Both the position numbers and the translations under genes were made by a program. Of a stretch of 64,000 nt of DNA, positions 33,041 through 41,861 are shown in pieces. The stretch comes from Rhodococcus wratislaviensis (GTDB taxonomy: Bacteria > Actinomycetota > Actinomycetes > Mycobacteriales > Mycobacteriaceae), in NCBI RefSeq assembly GCF_900455735.1, contig NZ_UAUI01000011.1, positions 744,001 to 808,000 on the forward strand, written 5' to 3'. The number at the start of each line of letters is the position of its first letter. Position 1 is the stretch's first letter. Under the pieces are notes generated by a model. It was given only the letters and a program-made list of their open reading frames with translations, did no database searches and was not told where the DNA came from.

Positions 33041-34120
33041 TCATCCAGCGGCCGGCAACAGGGGCAAATCCCGTGCGACGCGCTCGTTCCACACGCCCGG
33101 GCCGCCGAACAACTTCTCGTTCAACTTGGCGCGCTTGTAGTAGAGGTGCAGATCGTGTTCCCACGTGTAGCCGATCGCGCCGTGCATCACGAGAGCACTG
33201 TCGGCCGCCTGCACCGCATTGCGGGGCACCTGAGCCTTGGCGACGGCAGCATGAATCGCACGGTCGTCCAGACCGAGATCGACCGACGCCGCGGCGTAGT
33301 ACGCAATGGACCGTCCCGCCTCGACGGACACGAGAATGCCTGCCGCAGCGTGCTTCACGGCCTGGAACGACCCGATCGCGACACCGAACTGCTGCCGCTG
33401 CTTGCTGTAGTCCACGGCGAGATGCAGCATGCGGCCCATCGCCCCGAGCGAGTCCGCGGCCACGAGCACGGCCGCCCGCAGTCCGGCGTCCTCGAGAGCG
33501 GTCTCGGCCTCGATGTCGAGACGCCGCCCGGTGACGCCCTCGAACCGGACATCCGCGGCCGCGCGGGACGGGTCGAGGAAGCGGTGCTGTTCGACCGTGA
33601 CACCCGGGTCGTCGACGCGCGCAAGGTACAGGGCCGCGGTGCCGTCCGGGCCGGTCGCCGGGACAACCAGCAGTTTCGCCCGTTCAGCGCCGAGCACCGT
33701 GGCGACGCGGCCGGTCAGTGCGCCGCCCTCGTCGGCGCGGACCGAATCGGCGAGGCCGAACGGACGCGTCGCGTCGACGGCCACGGCCGCGAAACCACCC
33801 CCTGCCAGCACGTCGGCGGCGACGTCGGCGGGCAGCAGGGGCGCCGCGAGGACGGACGCGGTCCAGGCGCTCGACGGTGCGGCGTACCGGGCCAATGCCT
33901 CTGCGGTCAGCGCCAGTTCGAGCAGACCACCGCCCTGACCACCGATGTCTTCGCCGAGGCCGGCGGAGAACCAGCCTTCCTCGACGAATTTCTGCTCGAA
34001 TTCGGCAGGATCTCCCGATTCACCCCACTTGCGGACATTCGCCGGAGCGGCGAACCGCCCGAGCCAGCCGTCCAGGGCTTCGGTGAACATTTCCTGCTCT
34101 TCTGACAGTTCCCAGCGCAT
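33041..34120 (-). CDS. Acyl-CoA dehydrogenase-like protein, possibly a non-catalytic partner
   Basis: Acyl-CoA dehydrogenase fold, 359 aa, shorter and more divergent than the other family members here. Seen: LSEEQEMFTEALDGWLGRF at the N-terminus, YSKQRQQFGVAIGSFQAVKH and MHGAIGYTWEHDLHLYYKRA at the C-terminus. The helix-G Glu is absent (ALEDAGLRAAVLVAADSLG) and the TxGTxEIQ-like Glu is also missing, while the flavin-binding TEPGAGSD segment is lost. Such members often pair with a catalytic one, as in alpha2beta2 dehydrogenases of steroid side-chain degradation. ATG at 34120 follows GAGAGG. Divergent from the FadR-type regulator. Confidence 0.75.
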   Translation of the reverse strand: MRWELSEEQEMFTEALDGWLGRFAAPANVRKWGESGDPAEFEQKFVEEGWFSAGLGEDIGGQGGGLLELALTAEALARYAAPSSAWTASVLAAPLLPADVAADVLAGGGFAAVAVDATRPFGLADSVRADEGGALTGRVATVLGAERAKLLVVPATGPDGTAALYLARVDDPGVTVEQHRFLDPSRAAADVRFEGVTGRRLDIEAETALEDAGLRAAVLVAADSLGAMGRMLHLAVDYSKQRQQFGVAIGSFQAVKHAAAGILVSVEAGRSIAYYAAASVDLGLDDRAIHAAVAKAQVPRNAVQAADSALVMHGAIGYTWEHDLHLYYKRAKLNEKLFGGPGVWNERVARDLPLLPAAG

Positions 34121-34184
34121 AGAACTGGTCCTCTCGATGAGACGAAGAATAGGCTGCAAGACGAATGCAGCGAGAACCCAATGG

Positions 34185-34211
34185 TATATTAGGTCTGACC
34201 GTTAGACCAGA
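34185..34211. promoter_or_regulatory. Divergent promoter with operators, regulator and dehydrogenase
   Basis: AGGTCTGACCG (34191-34201) and an overlapping half-site pair GTTAGACCAGA (34201-34211) lie between the acyl-CoA dehydrogenase (-) and the FadR-type regulator (+). TATATT (34185-34190) can be the -10 box of the regulator; its complement TAATAT serves the other strand. The site therefore fits autoregulation. Confidence 0.6.
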
Positions 34212-34225
34212 GAGGGCGGGGAGCC

Positions 34226-34999
34226 ATGCCACCAGCCGTGCCGAACACCACCCGGAACGGGCGTTCCTCCATCCAGTTGACCCCGATGGAGGTACCGAAG
34301 GCGTCGGACGTCCTCGCGAACGAACTGCGCGAGCGCATCCTCAGCGGGGACTACGTCGAAGGCACACCGCTGCCACCGGAACGCGAACTCGTCGTCCAGA
34401 CGAAGATGAGCCGCACCACGGTCCGCGAGGCCCTGCGCATCCTCGAGGTGCAGGGACTGGTGCGTATCAAGGCGGGCCGGGCCGGGGGCGCCTTCGTGCA
34501 GCGCCCGGGTGAGCAATCCATGGCCGACACGGTGGCCCTGCTCATCCGCGGTCGCCAGATCCGTCTCGCCGCTCTGCTCGAGACCCGCGAGGCGATCGAG
34601 CCGTTCTGCGCGCAACTCGCCGCCCGCCATCGCACCGACGAGGATCTCGCGCGACTCGACGCCGCCAACGACGATATCGCCGGTGCAGGCGACAGCCTCG
34701 ACGACTTCCTTCAGGCCAACATCGACTGGCACGTCGCCGTCGCGAGCGCCAGCCACAACGAGTTGCTGTCGGGTCTGATGATCTCGCTGTCGCGGGCCAT
34801 CTACGCCGCCACCGAAAACGAAGGCTTCATCGACGACAAGGTCCGCGAGATCACCGTCAAGGCGCACCGCTCCGTCACCAAGGCCATCCGCGACAAGGAC
34901 GCCGACGCCGCCGTGCGTCGCATGAGCCGGCACGTCCACTCGTATGCCGAGTCGATCAAGGACTTCGAGAAGCGCACCGACATCCCACTCGACGAGTAG
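34226..34999 (+). CDS. FadR-subfamily GntR transcriptional regulator
   Basis: A 257-residue GntR protein with a C-terminal FCD ligand domain. DNA-binding part: LANELRERILSGDYVEGTPL, PPERELVVQTKMSRTTVREA then LRILEVQGLVRI, at about residues 30-100. The FCD domain has the metal-binding pattern of DDFLQANIDWHVAVASASHN and a later HRSVTKAIRDKD. FadR-type proteins bind TGGT-NNN-ACCA-like palindromes, which matches the operator family spread through this window and located in its own promoter. It is therefore the best candidate for the common repressor, released by an acyl-CoA or acid intermediate. Confidence 0.85.
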   Translation: MPPAVPNTTRNGRSSIQLTPMEVPKASDVLANELRERILSGDYVEGTPLPPERELVVQTKMSRTTVREALRILEVQGLVRIKAGRAGGAFVQRPGEQSMADTVALLIRGRQIRLAALLETREAIEPFCAQLAARHRTDEDLARLDAANDDIAGAGDSLDDFLQANIDWHVAVASASHNELLSGLMISLSRAIYAATENEGFIDDKVREITVKAHRSVTKAIRDKDADAAVRRMSRHVHSYAESIKDFEKRTDIPLDE

Positions 35000-35020
35000 C
35001 TTTCACATTTTCCGTTTCGC

Positions 35021-35062
35021 CGAAGAAGGGGCCCACACCGTGCGGTGTGGGCCCCTTCTTCG
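35021..35062. terminator. Bidirectional terminator after the FadR-type regulator
   Basis: CGAAGAAGGGGCCCACACC (35021-35039) and GGTGTGGGCCCCTTCTTCG (35044-35062) form a perfect 19-bp stem with a 4-base loop. The flanks are T-rich on the left strand and it lies between convergent genes, so it should stop both transcripts. Confidence 0.9.
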
Positions 35063-35066
35063 TTAC

Positions 35067-37013
35067 TCACATGTCGCCGCCCGCCACCACGGCGCGGATC
35101 TCGTCGATCGCCTCCGGGTTCTCGGCACCGGACAGGTCACCCGGGTCGGTCCCCAGGGCGGCGGCGCGCACCGCCCGGCGCAGGATCTTCGCCGACCGGG
35201 TCTTCGGCAGCCGCGACACCCGGTGAACCACGCTCGGCGCGAACGGTTTTCCGAGTTCCGCGGCAACGGCGGCGACCAGTTCGGCCGAGATGTCCGCCGT
35301 GTGGGCGTCCGCGCGGGGAACCCAGAACGCCCACACCGCCTCGCCCTTCTTCGGGTCCGGGACACCGACCGCCGCCGCCTCCGAGACCGCCGGATGCGCG
35401 GTGAGCACCGCCTCGACCTCCGCCGGGGCGAGGCGCTTGCCGGCCACGTTCATCACGTCGTCCGAGCGGCCCCGGATGTACCACTGGCCGTCGTCGTCGA
35501 CGAGGGCGTAGTCGCCGTGCCGCCACATGCCGGGGAACGTCGACCAGTACGCCTCCAGGTAGCGTTCCTCGTCCTTCCACACCCCGCGCGTCATCGACGG
35601 CCACGGCTGCCTGCAGACGAGTTCGCCCTGTTCGCCGCGCAACGACCGTCCCGCGTCGTCGACGACGTCGACGTCCATCCCGAGCGACGGACCGCCCAGC
35701 GAGCAGCTGTGGATCGGCTCCACCGGGTACGGCGCCAGGAACGAGCCGCCCACCTCGGTGCCGCCGGAGAAATTGATGACCGGAACGCGGCCCCCGAACA
35801 CATCTTGTGCCAGCCAGTCGTACGAGTCCGGATCCCAGGGCTCGCCGGTCGACCCGATCGTGTGCACGGACGACAGGTCGTACCGCGCCGCGACATCCGA
35901 ATCCCGTCCGCGCAGGGTACGGATCAATGTCGGCGAGACGCCGAGCATGGTCACCCCGTGCCGCTGCGCGAGCTGCCACAGCCGGTCGGTGTCCGGCACG
36001 TCCGGCGAACCCTCGTACAGCACGAGGGTGCCGCCGTTGGCGTGGGTGCCGACGATCGACAGCGGCCCCATGATCCAGCCCATGTCGGTGATCCAGCAGA
36101 ACACCCCGCCGGGCGTGAGGTCGAACGAGTACGCCACCTCGCTGGCTGTCTTCACGAGGAACCCGGCGTGCGTGTGCACGGCTCCCTTCGGCTTGCCGGT
36201 CGTCCCGGACGTGTACGCCAGCGCGAACGGCTCACTCGCGTTCATCGCCTCCACCGGGCCCGGGTCGCCGCCGTTGCCGAGCAGCTTCGCCCAGGAGATG
36301 TCGCGGCCGGTCGATTCTACGTCGACGCCGATGTTTTCGACCACGACGACCGACTGCACGGTCGGGCACGAGACGAGAGCCTCGTCGAGGGCCGGCTTCA
36401 TCGTGACGGACTTGTGGCGCCGCACCGTTCCGTCCGCGACGATCACCACCTTCGCGTCCGCGTCCTGGATGCGGGACGCGATCGCGCTGGGAGCGAAGCC
36501 GGAGAACAGCGGAACCAGCACCGCGCCGAGCCGCGCGACCGCGTACACCGACACGACCGCCTCGGGGATCATCGGCAGGAACAGGGCTACGGCGTCCCCC
36601 CTGCCGACGCCGAGCTCCCGAAGTCCCGCGGCCGCCCGCTCGACGTCCGCCGCGAGCTCGCGATACGACAGGCTCCGGACGGTGCCGTCCTCCGCCTCGT
36701 GCGCGACCGCGGTCCGGTCGGCGGCCGCCGGGTCGGTGAGCCACCGCCCCAGACACGCGTCGACGACGTTCGTCTTGCCCCCGACGAACCAGTCCGGGTG
36801 CTCGATTCCGCGGGAGGTGTCGAGCACCTCGCGGTACGGGGTCTGGAACGGCAGGCCGAGATCGCGAACCACCGCGTCCCAGTACCACCGCACGTCGGCG
36901 ACGGAACGGGCACGGAGTTCGCCCAGGCCCGAGAGCCCGTGGGCGCGGGCGAGCCGGGTGACGTTGGCGTTCTCGACGTACTCGTCGGTGGGATGCCAGG
37001 TGTAGTCGGACAC
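35067..37013 (-). CDS. Acyl-CoA synthetase of the acetyl/acetoacetyl-CoA synthetase type
   Basis: AMP-forming ligase of 648 aa. The length and N-terminus (PTDEYVENANVTRLARAHG, DLGLPFQTPYREVLDTSRG) match the ACS/acetoacetyl-CoA synthetase branch, longer than fatty-acid ligases. AMP-binding loop YTSGTTGKPKGAVHTHAGF, INFSGGTEVGG, the hinge region WYIRGRSDDVMNVAGKRLAP, and the acylation Lys near TRSAKILRRAVR. Possible substrates are a short or keto acid. The GTG start at 37013 has GAGGAG upstream and comes two bases after the preceding dehydrogenase. Confidence 0.85.
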   Translation of the reverse strand: MSDYTWHPTDEYVENANVTRLARAHGLSGLGELRARSVADVRWYWDAVVRDLGLPFQTPYREVLDTSRGIEHPDWFVGGKTNVVDACLGRWLTDPAAADRTAVAHEAEDGTVRSLSYRELAADVERAAAGLRELGVGRGDAVALFLPMIPEAVVSVYAVARLGAVLVPLFSGFAPSAIASRIQDADAKVVIVADGTVRRHKSVTMKPALDEALVSCPTVQSVVVVENIGVDVESTGRDISWAKLLGNGGDPGPVEAMNASEPFALAYTSGTTGKPKGAVHTHAGFLVKTASEVAYSFDLTPGGVFCWITDMGWIMGPLSIVGTHANGGTLVLYEGSPDVPDTDRLWQLAQRHGVTMLGVSPTLIRTLRGRDSDVAARYDLSSVHTIGSTGEPWDPDSYDWLAQDVFGGRVPVINFSGGTEVGGSFLAPYPVEPIHSCSLGGPSLGMDVDVVDDAGRSLRGEQGELVCRQPWPSMTRGVWKDEERYLEAYWSTFPGMWRHGDYALVDDDGQWYIRGRSDDVMNVAGKRLAPAEVEAVLTAHPAVSEAAAVGVPDPKKGEAVWAFWVPRADAHTADISAELVAAVAAELGKPFAPSVVHRVSRLPKTRSAKILRRAVRAAALGTDPGDLSGAENPEAIDEIRAVVAGGDM

Positions 37014-37015
37014 GG

Positions 37016-38191
37016 TCAGCTCCTCGGCATGTCGAGCATGCGCTCGGCGACGATGTTGCGCTGGATGAAGGTGGATCCGCCGGCGATGGCGGTGCCGCGG
37101 GCCTGATATGCGAGCCGTTGCCACCGCGCTGTCTTCTGCTGGTCGTCGTCGAGGGCGAACTGCCCGCCGACAGGTTCGAGGGACAGCCGGAAGTCGGCGA
37201 GTTCCTCGACGAGCGGGCAGAAGAACAGCTTGCCGATCGACGTGACCGGCCCCGGCGGGCCGTCGTTGGCCGCGAGCGTGATGACGCGCTGGCCGATGAG
37301 GTAGTGCACGAGGGCGCGGCCGTACAGGTCGGCGACCTTCTGCCGGATCACCGGGTCTTCGCCGAGCGGGCGGCCCGCGTCGTCGGTCATCCCCGCGATG
37401 TCCGACACGATGTCGCCCACGGCGCGCTTGGTGTTGACGCGACCCGTCGCGATCGCCACCCGCTCGTAGGCGAGCGTGCCCATCGCGACCTTCCATCCGC
37501 CGTCGACCTCCCCGACGACGAGGTCGTCGGGAATGAACACGTCGTCGAGGAACACCTCGTTGAATTCCGCTTCGCCGAGCATGTGGGCGAGCGGGCGCAC
37601 CGTGATGCCCTCACTGTCCATGGGCACCAGGAAGTAGGTGATGCCCTTGTGCCGCGGGCCGCCGCCGGTGCGGGCAAGCAGGATCGCGTGGGCCGCGATG
37701 TGCGCGCGACTGGTCCAGATCTTCTGCCCGTTGACCTTCCAGCCCCCGTCCACCTTCGTGGCCTTGGTGCGCAGCGAGGCGAGGTCCGATCCTGCCTCCG
37801 GCTCGGAGAACAGCTGGCACCAGATTTCCTCACCGGTCAGAATGGGCCGGAGGAACCGTTCCTTCTGCGCGGGTGTCCCGAAATCGATGATGGTCGGGCC
37901 AGCGAAGTCCTCGCCGATGGTGTTGAGCCGCTCCGGCGCACCCACGCGGTCCATTTCCTCGGTGAAGATGGCCTTGCGGATCGGGTCGGCGGCCTGACCG
38001 CCGTACTCCTGCGGCCACGACATCCCGCCGTAGCCGGAGTCGAAGAGCAGTCGCTGCCATTGCTGCCAGAACGGCACCTTGTCGACCAGATCGACCGGTT
38101 CCGGCCACGGCAGCGTCGGGACCACATTTTCGGCCCACTCCCGGACCTCTGCACGGAATGTGGCCTCGTCTGGGGAATCAGCGAGCTCCAT
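37016..38191 (-). CDS. Acyl-CoA dehydrogenase
   Basis: Full-length dehydrogenase, 391 aa, of the FadE26/29-like kind found in steroid and terpenoid side-chain pathways. QLFSEPEAGSDLASLRTKA binds flavin; NGQKIWTSRAHIA follows; the end is GGSTFIQRNIVAERMLDMP. The base is probably Glu in LAYERVAIATG at helix G. Starts a two-gene operon with the CoA synthetase. The promoter shares a palindrome with the divergent MaoC pair. Confidence 0.86.
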   Translation of the reverse strand: MELADSPDEATFRAEVREWAENVVPTLPWPEPVDLVDKVPFWQQWQRLLFDSGYGGMSWPQEYGGQAADPIRKAIFTEEMDRVGAPERLNTIGEDFAGPTIIDFGTPAQKERFLRPILTGEEIWCQLFSEPEAGSDLASLRTKATKVDGGWKVNGQKIWTSRAHIAAHAILLARTGGGPRHKGITYFLVPMDSEGITVRPLAHMLGEAEFNEVFLDDVFIPDDLVVGEVDGGWKVAMGTLAYERVAIATGRVNTKRAVGDIVSDIAGMTDDAGRPLGEDPVIRQKVADLYGRALVHYLIGQRVITLAANDGPPGPVTSIGKLFFCPLVEELADFRLSLEPVGGQFALDDDQQKTARWQRLAYQARGTAIAGGSTFIQRNIVAERMLDMPRS

Positions 38192-38222
38192 TGCACCCTC
38201 CTCACGAATTTAGGCTCAATGA

Positions 38223-38239
38223 TACTATAGGTCAGTCCA
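38223..38239. promoter_or_regulatory. Operator in the divergent promoter of the dehydrogenase and MaoC pair
   Basis: AGGTCAGTCCA (38229-38239) lies between the genes at 38191 (-) and 38254 (+). Overlapping -10 boxes are visible: TACTAT (38223-38228) for the plus strand and TATAGT on the minus strand. One bound repressor would close both directions. Confidence 0.6.
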
Positions 38240-38253
38240 AAAAGGAGGCCCGG

Positions 38254-38706
38254 ATGTCAGACCCACTCCCCGCCGGCGTCGTCGACCGCGTCGAATACGA
38301 CGTCGAACGCGGCAAAATCCGCGAATTCACGCGCGCGACGTCCACGACCGACCCCGTGCACACCGATCCGGCCGCCGCGCGCGACGCCGGCTTCCGCGAT
38401 GCGCCCGCGACTCTCACGCATACCGTCGTCGCCGGACACCAGCGCGACCAGCGCGCGTTCGTCGACTCGCTGGGCCTGGCCCTCGCGCGGGTGGTGGTCG
38501 GTTCGGTCACGTGGACGTACCTGCGACCGCTCACCGCAGGCGACCACGTGGTCGGCACCCGCCGCGTCGTCGACGACGTACAGCGAGAAGGCAAGCGGGG
38601 CGGGACGATGCGCGTCGTGACCCTGGAGACCGAGTACGTCGACGCCGACGGTGAACCCGTGGTGCGGCTCGAGGAAGTCCTGATCGAACGAGGAGAGCAG
38701 CGATGA
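38254..38706 (+). CDS. MaoC-like dehydratase, N-terminal hotdog type (HadA-like)
   Basis: A 150-residue hotdog protein of the FAS1-dehydratase/HadA type: VVDRVEYDVERGKIREFTRAT, then TDPVHTDPAAARDAGFRDAP. It lacks the full catalytic Asp/His motif, as expected for the substrate-binding partner of a heterodimeric hydratase. GGAGG lies 6 bases before the ATG. It overlaps the second MaoC gene by ATGA, a pairing like HadAB or the ChsH1-H2 hydratases of steroid side-chain degradation. Confidence 0.8.
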   Translation: MSDPLPAGVVDRVEYDVERGKIREFTRATSTTDPVHTDPAAARDAGFRDAPATLTHTVVAGHQRDQRAFVDSLGLALARVVVGSVTWTYLRPLTAGDHVVGTRRVVDDVQREGKRGGTMRVVTLETEYVDADGEPVVRLEEVLIERGEQR

Positions 38707-39119
38707 GAACACCGGCCAAGGTCCGCGTCGGCGATGCCCCCGACCCTCGGGTGGTGGGCCCGATCAGCCAGACCGACATCGTCCGGTTCGCCGGCGCGGG
38801 TGGCGATTTCAATCCCCTGCACCACGACCCCGACTTCGTCGCCACCTCGGGTTTCCCGGGGGTGATCGCGATGGGGCAGATGCAGGCCGGGATCCTGGCC
38901 GGGTGGCTGTCCGACACGTTCGGCGTCGAGCATGTGCGCTCCTTCGGTGTCCGGTTCGTCGCCCCGGTCTTCCTCGGCGACACCCTGACCGTGGGCGGGA
39001 CGGTCGTGACGATCACCGAGGCGAATGGTGAGTCGCTGGCGACCCTCGATCTCGTCGCCTCCGGCACCAAGGGCCCGGTCGTCACCGGATCGGCGACGGT
39101 CGTGGTGGCCGCGACCTGA
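38703..39119 (+). CDS. MaoC-like hydratase (HadB-like catalytic partner)
   Basis: Catalytic MaoC-type hotdog hydratase of 138 aa. The active-site sequence DIVRFAGAGGDFNPLHHDPDFV has the Asp and His of hydratase-2, and SGFPGVIAMGQMQAG is the following helix. Translationally coupled (ATGA) to the HadA-like gene, with which it should form a heterodimeric enoyl-CoA hydratase for bulky or branched acyl-CoAs. Confidence 0.84.
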   Translation: MRTPAKVRVGDAPDPRVVGPISQTDIVRFAGAGGDFNPLHHDPDFVATSGFPGVIAMGQMQAGILAGWLSDTFGVEHVRSFGVRFVAPVFLGDTLTVGGTVVTITEANGESLATLDLVASGTKGPVVTGSATVVVAAT

Positions 39120-39140
39120 TCATTCACCTCGAACTACGAG

Positions 39141-39175
39141 AAAGGGGGCGAAGCCGATCGGCTTCGCCTCCTTTC
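39141..39175. terminator. Bidirectional terminator, MaoC pair and CoA ligase
   Basis: AAAGGGGGCGAAGCCG (39141-39156) and CGGCTTCGCCTCCTTT (39159-39174) pair with one mismatch around two bases, and T-rich sequence follows on the plus strand. It lies between convergent genes. Confidence 0.8.
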
Positions 39176-39183
39176 CTTTCCGA

Positions 39184-40869
39184 TCAGCTGACGGCCTGTG
39201 CCCGCTGCTGCCGGTCTGCCTCGATCTTCGCCGCGATCTGCGCACGGAGCACGTTCTTCTGGATCTTGCCCGTGGCCGTCGTCGGCAGCGCCTCGACGAT
39301 CTCCAACCGCTCCGGAACCTTCTGAATCGCCACCCCCTGCTCGAGCAGGTAGGTCTTGATCTTCTCGAGGGTGATGTCGCCGTAGCCGGGCGCGGCGACG
39401 AGGTACAGACACACCGCCTCCCCGAGACGCTCGTCCGGCATCGCGACCGCGGCGACACCACGCACGGCGGGATGCGCCGCCAAGAGATCCTCGACCTGAC
39501 GGACACTGATGTTCATGCCGCCGCGGATCACGATGTCCTTGGTCCGGCCGGTGACGCGCACGTAGCCGTCCTCGTCCATCCGGCCGAGATCCCCGGAGCG
39601 GGAATACCCGTCCGGCGTGAACAGCTTGGCCGTCTCCTCCGCGTTGTGGAGATACCCGAGCATGTGCATGGCGCCCTTGTAGGCGATGTCGCCTTCCTCG
39701 CCGCGCGGAACCTCGTCACCGAGTTCGTCGACGACCTTCACCGACTGCATCGGCAGCGGACGCCCGTCCGAGGTGAGCGACCGCTCGGGCTCGTCATTCA
39801 CCGTGCACATGGTGGTGGTGACGTTTTCCGAGCGGCCGTACAGGCTGAGTACCTGCAGGCTCGGGAACAGTTCGGCCGCCTTGGTAACGAAGCTGGCGGG
39901 AATCGGGGCACCGGCCGCCACCCACAGCCGCATGCTGCTGATGTCGTGCACGGCGGGGTCGTAGGCGTCCATGAGCATCTGCAGGAACGTCGTGGCACTC
40001 ACCGCGACCGTGCACCCGCGCTCCTTGATCTGCGCCATCCCGCGGACCGGCTCCCACACCTCGATGAGATGCGACGCCGCTCCGTGCATGAGCGGAAGGA
40101 CGATGCTGGTGACCAGGCCGGTGGTGTGCGTGATCGGCGAGGGGCCGAACTGCACGTCGTCGGGTGTGTAGGCGAATCCCTTGGCCAGCAGACGGGATCC
40201 ACAGGCGATCGTGTTGAACGTGTGGATGCAGCCCTTGGGTCGGGACGTGGTGCCGCTGCTGTAGACGATGACCATCGGCTCGTCCGGCCCGACGCCGGGC
40301 CCGAGTTCGGCGATCGCCTCCTCGGGTCCGATCTCCGCGAACAGCGACTCGAACGACATCGCGCGGTTCGGCAGTTCGCCACTCCCGCGGACGACGACGA
40401 CATCCTCGAGCGACTCGACGGCACCCAGGATATCGGTGTACATGCCCGCGTAGTCGAACTTCTTGAAACTCTGCGGCGTAATCGCCAGCCGTACACCGGC
40501 ATTACCCAGGATGTACTCGACGTCGTCGCGGCGGTAGATCGGCATGATCGGAACCAGGACGGCGCCCAGTCGCGACAACGCCACGGCGATGACCGCGAAT
40601 TCGATCCAGTTCGGAACCTGCACCGACACTCGGTCGCCGACGGCGATCCCGTGACGCCGCAGGCCTACGGCAAGGCTCAGTGCCCTGTCCCGCAACTGCC
40701 GGAAGGTGATGCCGCCGCTGGTGTCGTCGGTCAGAAAGACACGGTCGCCCCGCTCGGCAACCTGGACCTCGAGCATGTCGAAGAAGGTGTCGCGGTGCCA
40801 CTGCCCGGTGGCATAGAACTCTCGGATCTGTTCGTCCGAATAGCGATCGGTGACCGATGCGAACGCCAT
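39184..40869 (-). CDS. AMP-forming CoA ligase, cyclohexanecarboxylate-CoA-ligase-like
   Basis: Acyl-CoA ligase of 561 aa. Markers: SVQVPNWIEFAVIAVALSRLGAVLVPIMPIYR, VYSSGTTSRPKGCIHTFNT for the AMP loop, VLSLYGRSENVTTTM, GYSRSGDLGRMDEDGYVRVTG and TTATGKIQKNVLR with the acylation Lys. Its N-terminal region and PIMPIYR segment recall cyclohexanecarboxylate-CoA ligases (AliA type), which would fit the BadH/BadI enzymes, but 2,3-dihydroxybenzoate-AMP-type ligases look similar. Promoter has an operator 70-80 bases upstream. Confidence 0.82.
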   Translation of the reverse strand: MAFASVTDRYSDEQIREFYATGQWHRDTFFDMLEVQVAERGDRVFLTDDTSGGITFRQLRDRALSLAVGLRRHGIAVGDRVSVQVPNWIEFAVIAVALSRLGAVLVPIMPIYRRDDVEYILGNAGVRLAITPQSFKKFDYAGMYTDILGAVESLEDVVVVRGSGELPNRAMSFESLFAEIGPEEAIAELGPGVGPDEPMVIVYSSGTTSRPKGCIHTFNTIACGSRLLAKGFAYTPDDVQFGPSPITHTTGLVTSIVLPLMHGAASHLIEVWEPVRGMAQIKERGCTVAVSATTFLQMLMDAYDPAVHDISSMRLWVAAGAPIPASFVTKAAELFPSLQVLSLYGRSENVTTTMCTVNDEPERSLTSDGRPLPMQSVKVVDELGDEVPRGEEGDIAYKGAMHMLGYLHNAEETAKLFTPDGYSRSGDLGRMDEDGYVRVTGRTKDIVIRGGMNISVRQVEDLLAAHPAVRGVAAVAMPDERLGEAVCLYLVAAPGYGDITLEKIKTYLLEQGVAIQKVPERLEIVEALPTTATGKIQKNVLRAQIAAKIEADRQQRAQAVS

Positions 40870-40932
40870 GGGATGCCTTCCTCTGAGCGCAGATATGAAG
40901 AGGGAATAAAAGACTCTGTGTTGGCCCTCACA

Positions 40933-40949
40933 ATATAATGGTTAGACCG
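40933..40949 (-). promoter_or_regulatory. Operator and -10 box of the CoA ligase gene
   Basis: On the minus strand CGGTCTAACCA (40949-40939) is followed by TTATATTG, a -10 box (TATATT, 40937-40932). Same orientation and spacing as at 33014 and 38229. Confidence 0.55.
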
Positions 40950-40977
40950 AAAGTGCAATGAGTTCGGACCCAGGCGA

Positions 40978-41757
40978 TCAGCGCATGCTCCATACGGGAG
41001 AACGCTTTTCACGGAACGCGGTGACCCCCTCGACGATGTCGTCGGTCGTGAACGCGAGAGCGAGCTGCGACTGCAGCGCCGTGAGGGCGTCCGGCAGGGA
41101 CATGTCGCGAGTGTTGTTGATCGCCTCCTTTCCGAGCCGCATCAACAGCGGCGACTTGCCCGCGAGCCGGCGGGCCCACGCCCGGACCTCCGCCTCGAAG
41201 TCGTCGTCCGGGATCACCCGGTTCACCAAACCCAGCTCGAGCGCGTCCGCGGCCGTGATGAGCTCGCCGTACATCATCAGCTCGTTCGCCTTGAGTCGCC
41301 CGACGTTCCGGTAGATGAGCGCGGAGATCATGAAGGGAAAGACACCGACGTTGATCTCCGGGCACCCGAACCGGACCGACTCCTTTGCGAGCACGAAATC
41401 GCACGCCAGCGCGAGCCCGAACGCGCCGGCCAGCACGTCGCCACCCGCCGCGCAGATCACCGGTTTCCCGAGGCCACCGATGAGTTGATACAGCCGCGGG
41501 AAGCGATCCAGCCCGGCATATTTGACGATCGTGGGCGTCTCGCTCGCGAACGCCTTGAGGTCGCCGCCCGCCGAGAAGATCTTCTCGTGCGACGACGCGA
41601 GCACGACGACCCGCACCTCCCCGTCGTCCCGGGCGCGTTCGAGGGCGGCAAGAAGCTCGTCGAGCAGGTCGTCAGACAGCGCGTTGCGGGTTTCGGGGCG
41701 ATTGAGGGTGACAACGGCGATGTGCTCGTCGACGTCGTATCGCACAGGGTGCGCCAT
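40978..41757 (-). CDS. Enoyl-CoA hydratase/isomerase family protein
   Basis: Crotonase of 259 aa: NRPETRNALSDDLLDELLAAL, FSAGGDLKAF for the oxyanion loop and AGAFGLALACDFVLA. The first Glu site carries Gly-Leu (AFGLAL), while the second region reads CPEINVGVFPFM, so the active site is isomerase-like and not that of a standard hydratase. It stands alone on the minus strand, 109 bases upstream of the ligase promoter. GGAAGGACC precedes its ATG. Confidence 0.8.
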   Translation of the reverse strand: MAHPVRYDVDEHIAVVTLNRPETRNALSDDLLDELLAALERARDDGEVRVVVLASSHEKIFSAGGDLKAFASETPTIVKYAGLDRFPRLYQLIGGLGKPVICAAGGDVLAGAFGLALACDFVLAKESVRFGCPEINVGVFPFMISALIYRNVGRLKANELMMYGELITAADALELGLVNRVIPDDDFEAEVRAWARRLAGKSPLLMRLGKEAINNTRDMSLPDALTALQSQLALAFTTDDIVEGVTAFREKRSPVWSMR

Positions 41758-41776
41758 TAGGCCGGTCCTTCCATTT

Positions 41777-41787
41777 TGGTCGTACCA
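41777..41787. promoter_or_regulatory. Candidate operator before the crotonase gene at 41757
   Basis: TGGTCGTACCA is a perfect TGGT-NNN-ACCA palindrome 20 bases upstream of the crotonase ATG. It is a variant of the operator family with T-A instead of the inner C/G symmetry; no -10 box is obvious next to it. Confidence 0.45.
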
Positions 41788-41861
41788 TTCGACCCTAGTA
41801 CGGGGTTCGCATCCGAGACAAGAACCTCCTCGGATCATTTTCGCGGAGTACGTGACGTATT

